A stretch of 64,000 bases of DNA from Microbulbifer sp. SAOS-129_SWC (lineage in GTDB: Bacteria > Pseudomonadota > Gammaproteobacteria > Pseudomonadales > Cellvibrionaceae): assembly GCF_039696035.1 (NCBI RefSeq), contig NZ_CP155567.1:496001-560000 (forward strand), given 5' to 3'. A program made the position numbers and the translations under genes. How positions within the stretch are numbered: position 1 is the first letter of the stretch; every line of letters starts with the position of its first letter. Shown here in pieces: positions 1-9,436 of this stretch. The notes under the pieces were generated by a model. The model was not told the origin of the DNA. It saw nothing but the letters and a program-made list of their open reading frames with translations, and ran no database searches.

Positions 1-1269
1 CCCGGTGGTAAAGCAGACCACGTTGGCACCGGAGGCGATCTGCCCGGTAACCGACACTGGATCGAACCCGGGGCTGTCCATAAACACCAGCCCTTTGCGC
101 CGCACCGGTTCGGCATAGAGATAGAACGCCTGTAGCGCGGTGGTACCGCCCTTGGCCTGGGCGCCGAGGGATTTCTCGGCAATGGTGGTGAGGCCGCCGG
201 CCTTGTTGCCCGGCGAGGGATTGTTGTTCAGGGTCACGCCGTTGATCTGCGTGTAGTTCTCCCACCAGTGAATCCGGTCAATGAGTTGTTGCGCGACATC
301 GGGGGTGGCCGCGCGGCGGGTGAACAGGTGCTCGGCGCCGTAAATTTCCGGTGTCTCGGAATAGATTACCGTGCCGCCGTGGCGCACCAGCAGGTCCGCT
401 GCCGCACCGAGCGCGGAGTTGGCGGTGATCCCCGAATAGGCATCGCTGCCTCCGCACTGCACCGCCAGCGTCAGCTCCGAAGCCGGCAGCGGCTCCCGTT
501 CACAGGCGTTGGCGGCCGGCAGCATTTCCGCCAGCCGCTCGATACCCGCCTCGATCGCCGCCCGGGTGCCGCCCTCGCGCTGTATCGTCAGGGTCTGGAA
601 CTGTGGGCCGGTCTCGAGGCCGTATTCACGCAACAGGTGCCCCACCTGCATCGATTCGCAGCCGAGCCCGATCAGCAGAACACCGGCGAAATTGGGATGG
701 CAGATATAGCCGTGCAGGGTGCGCATCAGGGTGCGGTACCCTTCATCGGCACTGGACATGCCGCAACCGCTGTCGTGGCCCAGGGCCACCACGCCATCGA
801 TGTTGGGGTAGTCGCGCAGCAGGCTGCCGTTGTGGAAATGGGCCGCGACCGCGCGGGACACGGTTACCGAACAATTCACTGTAGATACCACCGCAAGGTA
901 GTTGCGGGTACCCACGCGGCCACCGCTGCGACGAAAACCCTGAAAGGTCGCGCGCTCGGATTCGGCAAACAATTCGGTGGGTTGCGCCTCGCTGCAGAAA
1001 GCGTAATCGGCCCGCTGGCGATCGGCGTTCATATTGTGTACGTGCACGTGTTCGCCGGCGGCAATATCGCAGCTGGCGGTGCCGATCGGCTGGCCATACT
1101 TGCACACCGGTTCACCGGCGGTGATCGGCTGCACCGCTACCTTGTGCATGGCGGGTACGTCGCTGACCAGCTCGAGCATACTGCCGCGCCAGTTCAACAG
1201 GCTGCCGGCGGGCAACTGCGCGCGACACAGGGCGACATTGTCTGCGGGGTGAATATGAATTAAATCCAT
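1..1269 (-). CDS. uxaA: Altronate dehydratase, 3' end outside window
   Basis: Altronate dehydratase converts D-altronate to 2-keto-3-deoxygluconate in the cytoplasmic galacturonate branch. The visible 423 codons start MDLIHIHPADNVALC and carry an N-terminal SAF-like domain (about residues 1-95, with a HVHVHNM stretch) followed by the UxaA core, including GGRVGTRNYLAVV, GHDSGCGM and GLGCESMQ. The family is about 500 residues, so the last 70-80 are missing beyond position 1. The ATG at 1269 is preceded by a GGAG about 11 bases upstream. The gene diverges from the GntR regulator at 1502, and the shared 230-bp region holds a weak FadR-like box. The UxaA assignment is from sequence; the gene fits with uxaC and kdgK further right. 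A related sugar-acid dehydratase of the same family cannot be fully excluded. Confidence 0.9.
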   Translation of the reverse strand, partial: MDLIHIHPADNVALCRAQLPAGSLLNWRGSMLELVSDVPAMHKVAVQPITAGEPVCKYGQPIGTASCDIAAGEHVHVHNMNADRQRADYAFCSEAQPTELFAESERATFQGFRRSGGRVGTRNYLAVVSTVNCSVTVSRAVAAHFHNGSLLRDYPNIDGVVALGHDSGCGMSSADEGYRTLMRTLHGYICHPNFAGVLLIGLGCESMQVGHLLREYGLETGPQFQTLTIQREGGTRAAIEAGIERLAEMLPAANACEREPLPASELTLAVQCGGSDAYSGITANSALGAAADLLVRHGGTVIYSETPEIYGAEHLFTRRAATPDVAQQLIDRIHWWENYTQINGVTLNNNPSPGNKAGGLTTIAEKSLGAQAKGGTTALQAFYLYAEPVRRKGLVFMDSPGFDPVSVTGQIASGANVVCFTTG

Positions 1270-1367
1270 CTGTGTACTGACTCCGTACCGGGCCGGCCAC
1301 GCCGGCGGCCAGAAATCTTATCGTTGTGTGGTCAATCCGGGTAATTGGTTACAATCTAGCACTGTAT

Positions 1368-1378
1368 TGGTCAGGCCG
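1368..1378. promoter_or_regulatory. Weak FadR-type operator-like box (TGGTCAGGCCG)
   Basis: The left half TGGT fits TNGTNNNACNA and the right half is degenerate. It lies in the divergent region between uxaA and the GntR regulator gene, where autoregulation and control of uxaA would be expected. The neighbouring AATTGGTTACAATC at 1343-1356 may be a further half site. This is inferred from similarity to the stronger boxes before other pectin genes. Confidence 0.35.
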
Positions 1379-1501
1379 CAATCGTGATTGTCGCCTGTTT
1401 TGGTAAGGCGGCAGTGGCAGCTAATCTGTTGTGGCGGTTTAACCCCATCTGCTAAACTGCGCCGACGCAGCTTCTATCGCACACAAACGGAGACATGCAT
1501 C

Positions 1502-2239
1502 ATGCAGGGCGCGCGACTGTATCAACAGGTGGCGGAACAACTGGCCGCGGCCATCGCCGCCGGCGACTACCCGCCCGGCACCCGCCTGCCGGCTGAGCGC
1601 AAGCTGGCGGAGCGCTTCGAGGTCAGCCGCCCGACGGTGCGCGAGGCGATCATCGCACTGGAACTGGCCGGATGTGTCGAGGTGAAGGGCGGCTCCGGGG
1701 TGTATGTGGTTGACGCCGAGGCCGGCGCTTTCAAGGCTACCGACTCCGACATCGGTCCGTTCGAGATACTGCAGGCGCGCATCATGTTCGAGGGCGAGGC
1801 CGCCGGCCTGGCTGCGCGCCAGATGAGCGACGAGGAAATCGCCGAGCTGGAACAGATTCTGGCAGAGATGGTGGCAGAGAACGCTACCGAGGCGAAGGCC
1901 GAGGTGGCGGACGAGAAATTCCACCTGCACGTGGCCCGCGGCACCCATAACGATGCCGTGGTCTCCGTGTGCGAACACCTGTGGCAACTGCGCAACAGCT
2001 CCACCGTGTCCGCGCGTATTCTCGAGAAGGTGCGCCAGGCGGGCTCCAAGCCACGCATTGAGGAGCACCGCAAGATTCTTGACGCGATCAAGCACCGCGA
2101 TGCCGATGGCGCCCGCAACGCCATGCGCGATCACCTGCAGCGGGTGGTGCAGCAGTTGCTGGACGCCACCGAGGCCGAAGCCCTGGAGGCCGCGCGACGA
2201 GAAATGAGTGTCGCGCGCCAGCGCTTCGCCATGCCCTGA
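1502..2239 (+). CDS. GntR/FadR-family transcriptional regulator (UxuR/ExuR-like)
   Basis: A 245-residue regulator with an N-terminal winged helix-turn-helix (about residues 5-70; RLYQQVAEQL, LPAERKLAERF, SRPTVREAI and GSGVYVV are typical of the UxuR/ExuR branch) and a C-terminal FCD ligand domain (about 80-230; motif DEKFHLHVARGTHN and the HRKILDAIKHRD helix). FCD regulators of this branch bind hexuronates or their catabolic intermediates. The start at ATG 1502 is chosen because GGAG lies about ten bases upstream and the encoded N-terminus matches the family; the longer reading from 1388 has no family match. The gene stands at the head of the pectin locus, divergent from uxaA, and is the best candidate to read the TNGTNNNACNA boxes found before other operons here. 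The effector is not visible from sequence. Confidence 0.9.
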   Translation: MQGARLYQQVAEQLAAAIAAGDYPPGTRLPAERKLAERFEVSRPTVREAIIALELAGCVEVKGGSGVYVVDAEAGAFKATDSDIGPFEILQARIMFEGEAAGLAARQMSDEEIAELEQILAEMVAENATEAKAEVADEKFHLHVARGTHNDAVVSVCEHLWQLRNSSTVSARILEKVRQAGSKPRIEEHRKILDAIKHRDADGARNAMRDHLQRVVQQLLDATEAEALEAARREMSVARQRFAMP

Positions 2240-2383
2240 TTCTCCCCGCCGGCGCAGGCTGCGCCGGCGTTCCCGCCCGCACCCAGCCGCCCGGCGCGCC
2301 TTGCCAGCGATGTATCCCAACGCCTTCCCTGCGCGGATTCCGCGCTAGTTGATCTGCCGCATTCACGCTTGCCCCTCCACAAT

Positions 2384-2394
2384 TGGTATGACAG
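2384..2394. promoter_or_regulatory. FadR-type operator-like box upstream of GH28
   Basis: TGGTATGACAG lies in the larger imperfect inverted repeat ATTGGT-N7-ACTAAT (2382-2400), about 80 bp before the GH28 start. A near copy, TTGTATGACAA, stands before the pectinesterase at 39490. Operator role is inferred from recurrence. Confidence 0.5.
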
Positions 2395-2476
2395 ACTAAT
2401 AAAAACCTCCATTCTGGTCTTGCCGATTTTTTGCAAGCGGAGTCCAGCCCATAACAATAAGTTCGGGAGGCGAATG

Positions 2477-3961
2477 ATGAGACTGGATAGGCGCAGCTTC
2501 CTGCGCAGCGGCCTGGCGCTGGCCGCATTACCGACACTGGGGTCGACGTCGGCGAGCGCTATGAGCCGGCCACAACTGGCTGATTACAGCGGCGCCTGGA
2601 GTGCCGTACCCAAAATTCTTGCCGCGCTGAAAGCGTCCCGGATTCCGGCGCGGGACTTCAACCTCAAGGCACTGGGTGCCCGCGGTGAAGGCGAGGATGC
2701 CAGCCGCTACTTTGCCGCCGCGGTGGCCGCCAGCCGCGAGGCCGGCGGTGGCCGTATCGTGGTGCCGCCGGGTCACTACCGCAGCGGCCCCATTCACCTC
2801 GCCTCCAATACCGAGCTGCACCTGCAGCAAGGTGCCGTGCTCTCCTTTATCCCCGAGCCCGAACGCTACCTGCCGGCGGTGAAAACCCGCTGGGAGGGCA
2901 TGGAGCTGATGGGGTATTCACCGCTGATTTACGCCTACGGTTGCGACAATGTGGCGCTGACCGGCAGCGGCCGTATCGACGGCGGCGCCGACTGTGACAC
3001 CTGGTGGCCGTGGAAGGGCAAGAACGACAACTGCGCTTTCCACCCGGGTCCGACCCAGAAGCCTGCGCGCCAGGCACTGGGGCAGGATATGGAAAACGGG
3101 GTGCCGGTCGCCGACAGGGTCTATGCCGACGGCAGCTACCTGCGCCCGCCGCTGGTGCAGTTCTACCGGTGTCGCAATGTGCTGATCGAGGGAGTCACGC
3201 TGGAGAACTCACCGTTCTGGGTCATGCACCCGGTACTGTGCGAGAACGTCACCGTGCGCGGGGTTACCGCCCGCAGTCACGGCCCCAATTCCGACGGCTG
3301 CGACCCCGAATCCTGCCGCAATGTGCTGATCGACGACTGCGAGTTCGATACCGGTGACGACTGTATTGCGATCAAGTCCGGGCGCAACGCCGACGGCCGC
3401 CGCCTGGCCACGCCCAGCGAAAACATCGTTGTGCGCAACTGCCGCATGCGCGACGGCCACGGTGGCCTGGTGCTGGGCAGCGAGATCTCCGGCGGCGTGC
3501 GCAATGTCTTCCTGGAGAACTGCGTCATGAGCAGTCCGCACCTGGAGCGGGGCCTGCGCATCAAGACCAATGCCATGCGCGGCGGTGAGATCCACGATAT
3601 CTATGTGCGCAACCTGAGTATCGGCCATGTGCAGGACGTGATTGTCATCAACTTCTACTACGAGGAAGGTGACAAGGGTCCCCACGATCCGGAGGTGTAC
3701 AACATCTTTGTGGATAACCTGCGCTGCCAGCAGGCAAAGCGCGTTTTCCACATTCGCGGTTTCGCGCGGGCGCCGATCCGCGGGCTGCACCTGTCTAACA
3801 GCGATATCGCGCAGGCGAGTTCCATCGGCGTGATCGAGGCGGTGACCGGCCTGACCACTGATGCGGTCACCATCAATGACCGGAAATTCAACCCCGGTAC
3901 CGATGGCACCGGCACGATGCTGGCGCGCAAAGCCACCGGTCAGGATAAAACGCAGAAATAG
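2477..3961 (+). CDS. GH28 polygalacturonase-like glycoside hydrolase, Tat signal
   Basis: A GH28 right-handed beta-helix enzyme of 494 residues that hydrolyses galacturonan or rhamnogalacturonan linkages. The N-terminus has a twin-arginine signal (DRRSFLRSG, then a hydrophobic stretch and an Ala-Xaa-Ala site), so export is probably as a folded protein. Catalytic signatures are present in order: NSDGCD near residue 270, GDDC near 292, GHGG near 327 and RIKTN near 360. A GGGAGG Shine-Dalgarno ends six bases before the ATG at 2477; another ATG at 2474 is too close to it. The gene precedes a TonB-dependent receptor and is preceded by a FadR-like box. Exo-polygalacturonase is likely but the sequence does not settle exo versus endo action. 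Confidence 0.9.
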   Translation: MRLDRRSFLRSGLALAALPTLGSTSASAMSRPQLADYSGAWSAVPKILAALKASRIPARDFNLKALGARGEGEDASRYFAAAVAASREAGGGRIVVPPGHYRSGPIHLASNTELHLQQGAVLSFIPEPERYLPAVKTRWEGMELMGYSPLIYAYGCDNVALTGSGRIDGGADCDTWWPWKGKNDNCAFHPGPTQKPARQALGQDMENGVPVADRVYADGSYLRPPLVQFYRCRNVLIEGVTLENSPFWVMHPVLCENVTVRGVTARSHGPNSDGCDPESCRNVLIDDCEFDTGDDCIAIKSGRNADGRRLATPSENIVVRNCRMRDGHGGLVLGSEISGGVRNVFLENCVMSSPHLERGLRIKTNAMRGGEIHDIYVRNLSIGHVQDVIVINFYYEEGDKGPHDPEVYNIFVDNLRCQQAKRVFHIRGFARAPIRGLHLSNSDIAQASSIGVIEAVTGLTTDAVTINDRKFNPGTDGTGTMLARKATGQDKTQK

Positions 3962-3969
3962 GCGTAAAT

Positions 3970-3980
3970 TGGTCAGCCAA
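3970..3980. promoter_or_regulatory. FadR-type operator-like palindrome upstream of TonB receptor
   Basis: AAATTGG-TCAG-CCAATTT at 3966-3983 is a perfect palindrome around a four-base centre, containing TGGTCAGCCAA. It lies just after the GH28 stop and about 110 bp before the TonB receptor. A probable binding site of the local GntR regulator. Confidence 0.55.
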
Positions 3981-4033
3981 TTTGTTGTTATTTGGTAATC
4001 CGTATGCCATTATCGGCTCGCTTTAATAATAAC

Positions 4034-4044
4034 TGGTAATACCA
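4034..4044. promoter_or_regulatory. FadR-type operator-like box TGGTAATACCA
   Basis: TGGTAATACCA is an exact match to TNGTNNNACNA, 46 bp before the chosen TonB receptor start, placed to overlap its promoter. It is very close to TGGCAATACCA at 43440. Confidence 0.6.
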
Positions 4045-4089
4045 AAAAGGTTTGCCGAACAATAAAGATGATAAGCGGAGATGAGAGTC

Positions 4090-6807
4090 ATGAAGACCTT
4101 CAAGCTCAAGCCCATTGCTCTGGCAATGACAGTAATCGCTGCGCCGGTAGTAGTGCAGGCGCAGGACCAGGCCCTGGAAGAGGTGGTTGTTACTGGATTT
4201 TCCGGCAGCTTGGCCCAGGCCCTCGATACCAAGCGCGATTCCGCGGGAATGGTCGACTCCATTTTGGCGGAAGATATTGCCGATTTTCCCGATCAGAACC
4301 TCGCTGAATCCCTGCAGCGTATTCCCGGCGTGACCATTGATCGCGATGGTGGGCAGGGCCGTGAAATTACCGTGCGCGGCCTGAACTCCACCTTTACCCG
4401 TGTGCAGATCAACGGTATGCAGGCGCAGTCTCTGGCTGCGGGTTCCGGTGGCGTACAGACAAGTCGCGGTTTTGATTTCAACGTCTTTGCATCCGAATTG
4501 TTCAATCGCCTGGATGTCTACAAATCTACCTCCGCGGAACTGGAGGAAGGTTCCCTGGGGGCGACCGTGTCGATGCATACGGCGCGTCCGTTCGACTACG
4601 ATCCCGTCACGGCCGTGGCGAATGTTCAGGCCAGTTATAACGACGGCAGCCAAGAACTCTCCCCTCGCACCTCTGCGCTGCTGAGCCTGAGTAACGACGA
4701 CAAGACCCTGGGCGCGCTCGTCTCTGTCGCCTACTCCAAGCGCAATGTGTATGGCTATGGCGCCGACACCGGTCGATGGGAAGATGACAATTTCGCCAGC
4801 TGTTCCGCGTGCGACGTCGCGGGAGAGTTTGAGCGGGTCAAGGGCGCCTGGCACCCGCGCATTCCGCGCTACATGAACCGCAATTACGGTCAGGACCGCC
4901 TGGGTGTGACCACCTCACTGCAGTGGCAGGCGAGTGATTCCACCCTGGTGAGTTTCGATGCCCTGTATTCCAATCTCGATTCCCAGCGTACCGAGCCGAA
5001 CATCAACCCGATTTCTCTGGCGCGTACCGGCGACACCGGTAACGCGGAGACGGATGTCGCCGCGTATACCATCGACGGCCACAACAACCTGATTACTGCC
5101 ACCATGGACGGCGTCGATACGCGGGCAGAAAATTTCCTCGCCGACTGGCAGTCCAAGTTTGCGCAGTACTCTCTGTCTCTGGAACACGACTTCAGCGAAG
5201 ACTTTCATCTGAAATTTCTCGCTGGTGGGTCCAATTCCGATCTGAATAACCGAGAGAGCACCCTGGTGCTGGAACATTTTAGTGAGAGTGATCCACGTAA
5301 AATGATCGAATATGCGGAGTCCAATGACACCGTAAGCTACGATTACACCGACATGACCTCCCCGAAGATCATGTTCGGATTCGATACCACCAATCCGGCA
5401 AACTGGGCGTTGTCCGAGATTCGCGATCGCCTGTACGACGCCAAGTCTTCCACTTCCGATTTCCGTCTGGACCTGGACTACGCGCTCAACGATGCACTGA
5501 CTTTACGCGGCGGTATCACCAAGAAATCCTACGGCTACGAGATTGCCGGCCTGCGTGCCGATGCCGCACTGTCTGATGCCGATGCGAGGGACGGTACCGT
5601 TGATGGCGAGGCCTGTGGAATTGGTGCGAATATCAGCAGTGATATGGGCTCCATCGCCAACCCCACTGGTATCGCATATTTCAAAGGCAATCTCTCCCTG
5701 GTTGATCAGGCCCTGGCGAGTGGCTGCTGGCCACACGCAGTGCGCGCAGGCGACACTCGCGATGTACAAGAGGACAGCCTGGGCGTCTACGCGCAGTTGG
5801 ATTTTGATACCGACGTCGCCGGCCGCCGTTTCCGCGGTAACTTCGGTGTGCGCACCGTTGAGACCGATCTGACGTCTACCGGTCTGCAGAACGGTGACAT
5901 CGAGGTGACGGTAGATAATGACTACCGCGATACACTGCCGTCGATGAACCTGGTTTACGAGCTGAGCGACGACGTGATTCTGCGCGGTAGCGCCGCCAAG
6001 GTAATGTCCCGCCCGAATCTGGGGACCCTGAACCCGGGTGGTAGCGTGTCCATCTTCGGCGACCCGAAGGTAAGCTACGGCAACCCGTTTATCGAGCCGT
6101 TCCGGGCCAAAGCCTATGACCTGGGTGCCGAATGGTACTTCGCCGAAAACGCCGTTGTGTCGGTGGCCTACTTTGTGAAAGACATCGAATCCCTGCCGAT
6201 TGGCCAGACTGACGTCATGTCCTGGGCCGAGACCGGCCTGCCGGACAGCCTGCTGGGCGCGCAATACGATGATCTGTATAACGCAGACTTCGAAGTGAAG
6301 CGCACTGTAAACGGCGACAAAGGTGGCAATCTGGATGGGTGGGAGCTGCAATACCAGCAGCCGCTGACATTCCTGCCGGGACCGGACTGGGTGCGCAACT
6401 TCGGTATTCTTGCCAACCTGACCAAAGTGAACTCCGAGGTGACCTACAGGGCGGGTGAACCGGATGAATTTAAAGGGCCGTTGAGCGGACAGTCCGATGA
6501 CTCCTCCAACCTTACCCTGTACTGGGAGAACGACGCTTTCTCCGCGCGTATTTCCATGGCGAACCGAGGCGAGTACTCCACCCGCCCGCAAGAGGTCAGC
6601 GCGGAAAAAAGGCGCTACGTGGATGCGACTACCTTCCTGGACTTCTCTGCCAACTACCGTGTGACGGATAACCTCAAGGTAAACTTCGAGGCGATCAACC
6701 TCACCGATGAGCCGGTATTTTCCTACATGGACCCGAACGCCAAGCGCATGATCAATGAGATCAGCACGGGTTCGCAATACTTTGTCGGCGCCCAGTACAA
6801 GTTCTAA
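4090..6807 (+). CDS. TonB-dependent receptor (Xanthomonas/Caulobacter type)
   Basis: An outer-membrane active transporter of about 905 residues, predicted to import pectin oligosaccharides with energy from TonB-ExbBD. It has a signal peptide (MKTFKLKPIALAMTVI, cleavage near VQAQ), then a plug domain (about residues 30-150) with EVVVTGF, LAESLQRIPGVTIDR and EITVRGL, and a 22-strand barrel ending in aromatic QYKF. These signatures belong to the TIGR01782 group common beside carbohydrate enzymes. ATG 4090 sits nine bases after GGAG; the in-frame ATG at 4081 abuts that GGAG and is less likely. Two FadR-like boxes lie upstream. The exact substrate is inferred from neighbours. Confidence 0.92.
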   Translation: MKTFKLKPIALAMTVIAAPVVVQAQDQALEEVVVTGFSGSLAQALDTKRDSAGMVDSILAEDIADFPDQNLAESLQRIPGVTIDRDGGQGREITVRGLNSTFTRVQINGMQAQSLAAGSGGVQTSRGFDFNVFASELFNRLDVYKSTSAELEEGSLGATVSMHTARPFDYDPVTAVANVQASYNDGSQELSPRTSALLSLSNDDKTLGALVSVAYSKRNVYGYGADTGRWEDDNFASCSACDVAGEFERVKGAWHPRIPRYMNRNYGQDRLGVTTSLQWQASDSTLVSFDALYSNLDSQRTEPNINPISLARTGDTGNAETDVAAYTIDGHNNLITATMDGVDTRAENFLADWQSKFAQYSLSLEHDFSEDFHLKFLAGGSNSDLNNRESTLVLEHFSESDPRKMIEYAESNDTVSYDYTDMTSPKIMFGFDTTNPANWALSEIRDRLYDAKSSTSDFRLDLDYALNDALTLRGGITKKSYGYEIAGLRADAALSDADARDGTVDGEACGIGANISSDMGSIANPTGIAYFKGNLSLVDQALASGCWPHAVRAGDTRDVQEDSLGVYAQLDFDTDVAGRRFRGNFGVRTVETDLTSTGLQNGDIEVTVDNDYRDTLPSMNLVYELSDDVILRGSAAKVMSRPNLGTLNPGGSVSIFGDPKVSYGNPFIEPFRAKAYDLGAEWYFAENAVVSVAYFVKDIESLPIGQTDVMSWAETGLPDSLLGAQYDDLYNADFEVKRTVNGDKGGNLDGWELQYQQPLTFLPGPDWVRNFGILANLTKVNSEVTYRAGEPDEFKGPLSGQSDDSSNLTLYWENDAFSARISMANRGEYSTRPQEVSAEKRRYVDATTFLDFSANYRVTDNLKVNFEAINLTDEPVFSYMDPNAKRMINEISTGSQYFVGAQYKF

Positions 6808-6929
6808 GTCTGAAATTGGCGCGCGGCGCATGTTTGCCGCGCGCCCCGCTATTTATTCGGCGGTGCGCAAAACGAATTAGTCGCTCGTGCCGCCGACAGC
6901 CAATGACCACCGGGTTCGAGGAGATATCC

Positions 6930-9416
6930 GTGAAATTTGTAACTCGACTCAGTCTGCTCCCTCTTGTTGCTGCCTCGTTTACCGCCTGCAGTGACGGCTC
7001 CGAACCTGCCGCCGTGAGCAAGCAGCAACCAGTGGCTCAGCCGCAGAAAACTGCGGTGGCGGATATTGCCCAGCTGGAGCTCTCCAATCCGTCGGACTTT
7101 GCCCGGCGCGACGAGCCCGTTTACCTGAGTTACCGCGAACTCGGTGTTGCAGCGACGCCGAACCTGGCGGTGTGGCGCGGCGACAGCCGGCTGCCGGTAC
7201 AGGTGATCGATCGCGATGCCGACGGCAGCAACGACGGTATCCTGTTTACCCTGGATATCGGCGCCGATGCCAGCGCCAAGCTGCGCGTCGCCACGGCCGA
7301 ATCTGCGGGGCCCGCTGCGGCCAAGCGCACCCAGGCGGAGCTGTCGCGCAAGACCGGTGGCCACTGGAAAGGCCGCGAATATATGGGTGGTCACTTCGAG
7401 AATGTGCAGCAGCTCGATGTGCCCAGGGAGCACACCGACCACTCCTGGTTTATCCGCTATGAGGGCCCGGGGATCGAATCCGACCTGGTGGGTTACCGGG
7501 TCTACCTGGATTGGCGCAACGGCTTCGATATTTTCGGCAAGCGCACCGGCAAGCCGGTGTTGCAGGACGTCGGCCAGGACGGCTTTGATTCCTACCACCA
7601 TATGTCCGACTGGGGGATGGATATCCTCAAGGTCGGCGATGCGCTCGGTATCGGCGGCTACGGTTACTGGGATGGCAAGCAGGTACAGCGCGTCAGTGAC
7701 GTCGAGCACTGGTCTTCGCGCATCGTCAACAACGGCGCTCTGTTCTCGCAGTTTGCCACCGACTACCGTGGCTGGCAGCCGGTGGCCGGCAAGCGCACCG
7801 ACCTGCACGCGCACCTGTCGATGCACGCCGGCAGCCGCCTGGTGGAGGTGAGTGCCCGCTCCAGCAAGCCGCTCGACAATATGGTTACCGGGTTGGTGAA
7901 GATGCCCGATACCGAACTGCTCGTCGGTGATATGAACATCACCGGCAAGGCCTGGACCTATGTCGGCACCTACGGCAAGCAGAGCCTCGACGGCAGCAAG
8001 CTGGGTATGGGCCTGTTGCTGCGCAAGCAGGATATCGACAAGATCACCACCGATGCGCATAACCAGGTGGTGGTACTCGACCCGGCCGGCCAGCAGATTC
8101 ACTACTACTTTACCGCGGCGTGGGCAAAAGAGGCCCCCAGCGATAAGGGCCCGATCACCGACAAAGCACAGTTTGAGCAGTATCTGCAGCGCGAGGCGGA
8201 AAAGCTGACCATGCCGCTGCGCAAGCGCCTGACCACCAGCGCCACCCTGGCCGAAGCGCAGCAGCCGCTGACCGCGGACGCGGCGCTGGCCTGGAGCCAG
8301 CGACTTGCCGACGCGCAGCTGCAACACCTGGCACCGCAACTGGCGTATGGAAAATTCGATCCACTGCGCAAGCGCCCATCCAGGTTCGAGTACACCACCG
8401 GACTGCTGATGCAGGCTTTCGATGATCTCGGCAGCGCCACCCACGCGCCGCGTTACTCCAACATGGCCCACCAGGTGATGGATTCCTTCGTCAACGACGA
8501 TGGCAGTCTCAATGGCTACGTGCAATCGAAATACAATATCGACAGCATCAATTCCGGCAAGATGCTGCTGCGCATGTACGAGCAGACCGGTGCGGAAAAA
8601 TACCGCAGTGCCGCGGCGACGCTGCGCGCACAGCTCAAGGACCAGCCGCGCACCTCCGCCGGCGCCTTCTGGCACAAGCAGCGCTACCCCAACCAGGTGT
8701 GGCTCGACGGTGTCTATATGGGCATTCCGTTTCTGGCCCACTACGAAAAGCTGCTCGACCAGCACGCGGATTTCGACGAGGTACTGGCAGAGTTCAAGGT
8801 CGTGCGGGATAAGCTGCGCGATCCTGACAGCGGCCTCTACTACCACGCCTGGGATGAAAAGCACGAGCAATTGTGGGCGGATAAAAACAGCGGCCTGTCC
8901 GCCTATCACTGGTCGCGGGGCATGGGCTGGCTGGCAATGGCGCTGGTCGACACGCTGGACTATATTCCCGCGGAAAATACCCGACAGCGCGCTTACCTGA
9001 AAGACATGATCAACGAGCTGGCGCCGGTATTACAGAAATATCAGGATGCGCAATCCGGTACCTGGTTCCAGATCACCGACAAGCCCGATGCGCCCGGCAA
9101 TTATCGCGAAGCCAGTGGCAGCAGTATGTTCACCTATTTTCTCGCCAAGGCCATCAACAAGGGATACCTGCCGGAATCCTATGTGCCCCTGGTGAAAAAA
9201 TCCTATCAGGGGCTGTTGCACGAATTTGCCCAGGTGCACGCCGATGACAGCGTCAGTCTCACCAGCATCTGCGAAGTGGCGGGCCTCGGCTACGGCCGCG
9301 ATGGCAGCTACCGCTACTACATGAGTGAACCCGTTATCGCCGACGACCCCAAAGGCACCGGTCCGTTCATCATGGCCGGTGTACAGATGTATGAACTGTT
9401 GAAAAAGCGCAGCTGA
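6930..9416 (+). CDS. Lipoprotein with DUF4861 domain fused to GH105 unsaturated rhamnogalacturonyl hydrolase
   Basis: An 828-residue two-domain enzyme. The signal peptide ends in a lipobox (SFTAC, Cys near residue 20), so it is a membrane-anchored lipoprotein. Residues about 45-430 match DUF4861, a domain of pectin loci (ELSNPSDFARRDEPVYL, GREYMGGHFENV). Residues about 470-828 are GH105-like, an alpha6/alpha6 barrel with GKMLLRMYEQTG, YPNQVWLDGVYMG, YYHAWDE and SAYHWSRGMGWLAMAL. GH105 removes unsaturated galacturonate from oligomers made by lyases. The start is GTG 6930, six bases after GAGGAG and directly before the signal peptide; the ATG at 6903 would add nine residues and spoil the signal. 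The gene lies between the TonB receptor and kduI. Confidence 0.87.
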   Translation: MKFVTRLSLLPLVAASFTACSDGSEPAAVSKQQPVAQPQKTAVADIAQLELSNPSDFARRDEPVYLSYRELGVAATPNLAVWRGDSRLPVQVIDRDADGSNDGILFTLDIGADASAKLRVATAESAGPAAAKRTQAELSRKTGGHWKGREYMGGHFENVQQLDVPREHTDHSWFIRYEGPGIESDLVGYRVYLDWRNGFDIFGKRTGKPVLQDVGQDGFDSYHHMSDWGMDILKVGDALGIGGYGYWDGKQVQRVSDVEHWSSRIVNNGALFSQFATDYRGWQPVAGKRTDLHAHLSMHAGSRLVEVSARSSKPLDNMVTGLVKMPDTELLVGDMNITGKAWTYVGTYGKQSLDGSKLGMGLLLRKQDIDKITTDAHNQVVVLDPAGQQIHYYFTAAWAKEAPSDKGPITDKAQFEQYLQREAEKLTMPLRKRLTTSATLAEAQQPLTADAALAWSQRLADAQLQHLAPQLAYGKFDPLRKRPSRFEYTTGLLMQAFDDLGSATHAPRYSNMAHQVMDSFVNDDGSLNGYVQSKYNIDSINSGKMLLRMYEQTGAEKYRSAAATLRAQLKDQPRTSAGAFWHKQRYPNQVWLDGVYMGIPFLAHYEKLLDQHADFDEVLAEFKVVRDKLRDPDSGLYYHAWDEKHEQLWADKNSGLSAYHWSRGMGWLAMALVDTLDYIPAENTRQRAYLKDMINELAPVLQKYQDAQSGTWFQITDKPDAPGNYREASGSSMFTYFLAKAINKGYLPESYVPLVKKSYQGLLHEFAQVHADDSVSLTSICEVAGLGYGRDGSYRYYMSEPVIADDPKGTGPFIMAGVQMYELLKKRS

Positions 9417-9436
9417 ACAGAGCGAGGTAAACAGCC

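Noticed and set aside
268..1263. Plus-strand frame of 331 codons at the window start
   Set aside because: The minus strand encodes altronate dehydratase over the same bases with clear motifs.
6849..8909. Long open frame of 686 codons opposite the GH105 gene
   Set aside because: It is an antisense shadow caused by high GC and codon bias; it has no signal, motif or ribosome-binding site, while the plus strand has clear domains. The same holds for long frames opposite both TonB receptors, the pectinesterase (35998-37542) and betT (48509-49723).
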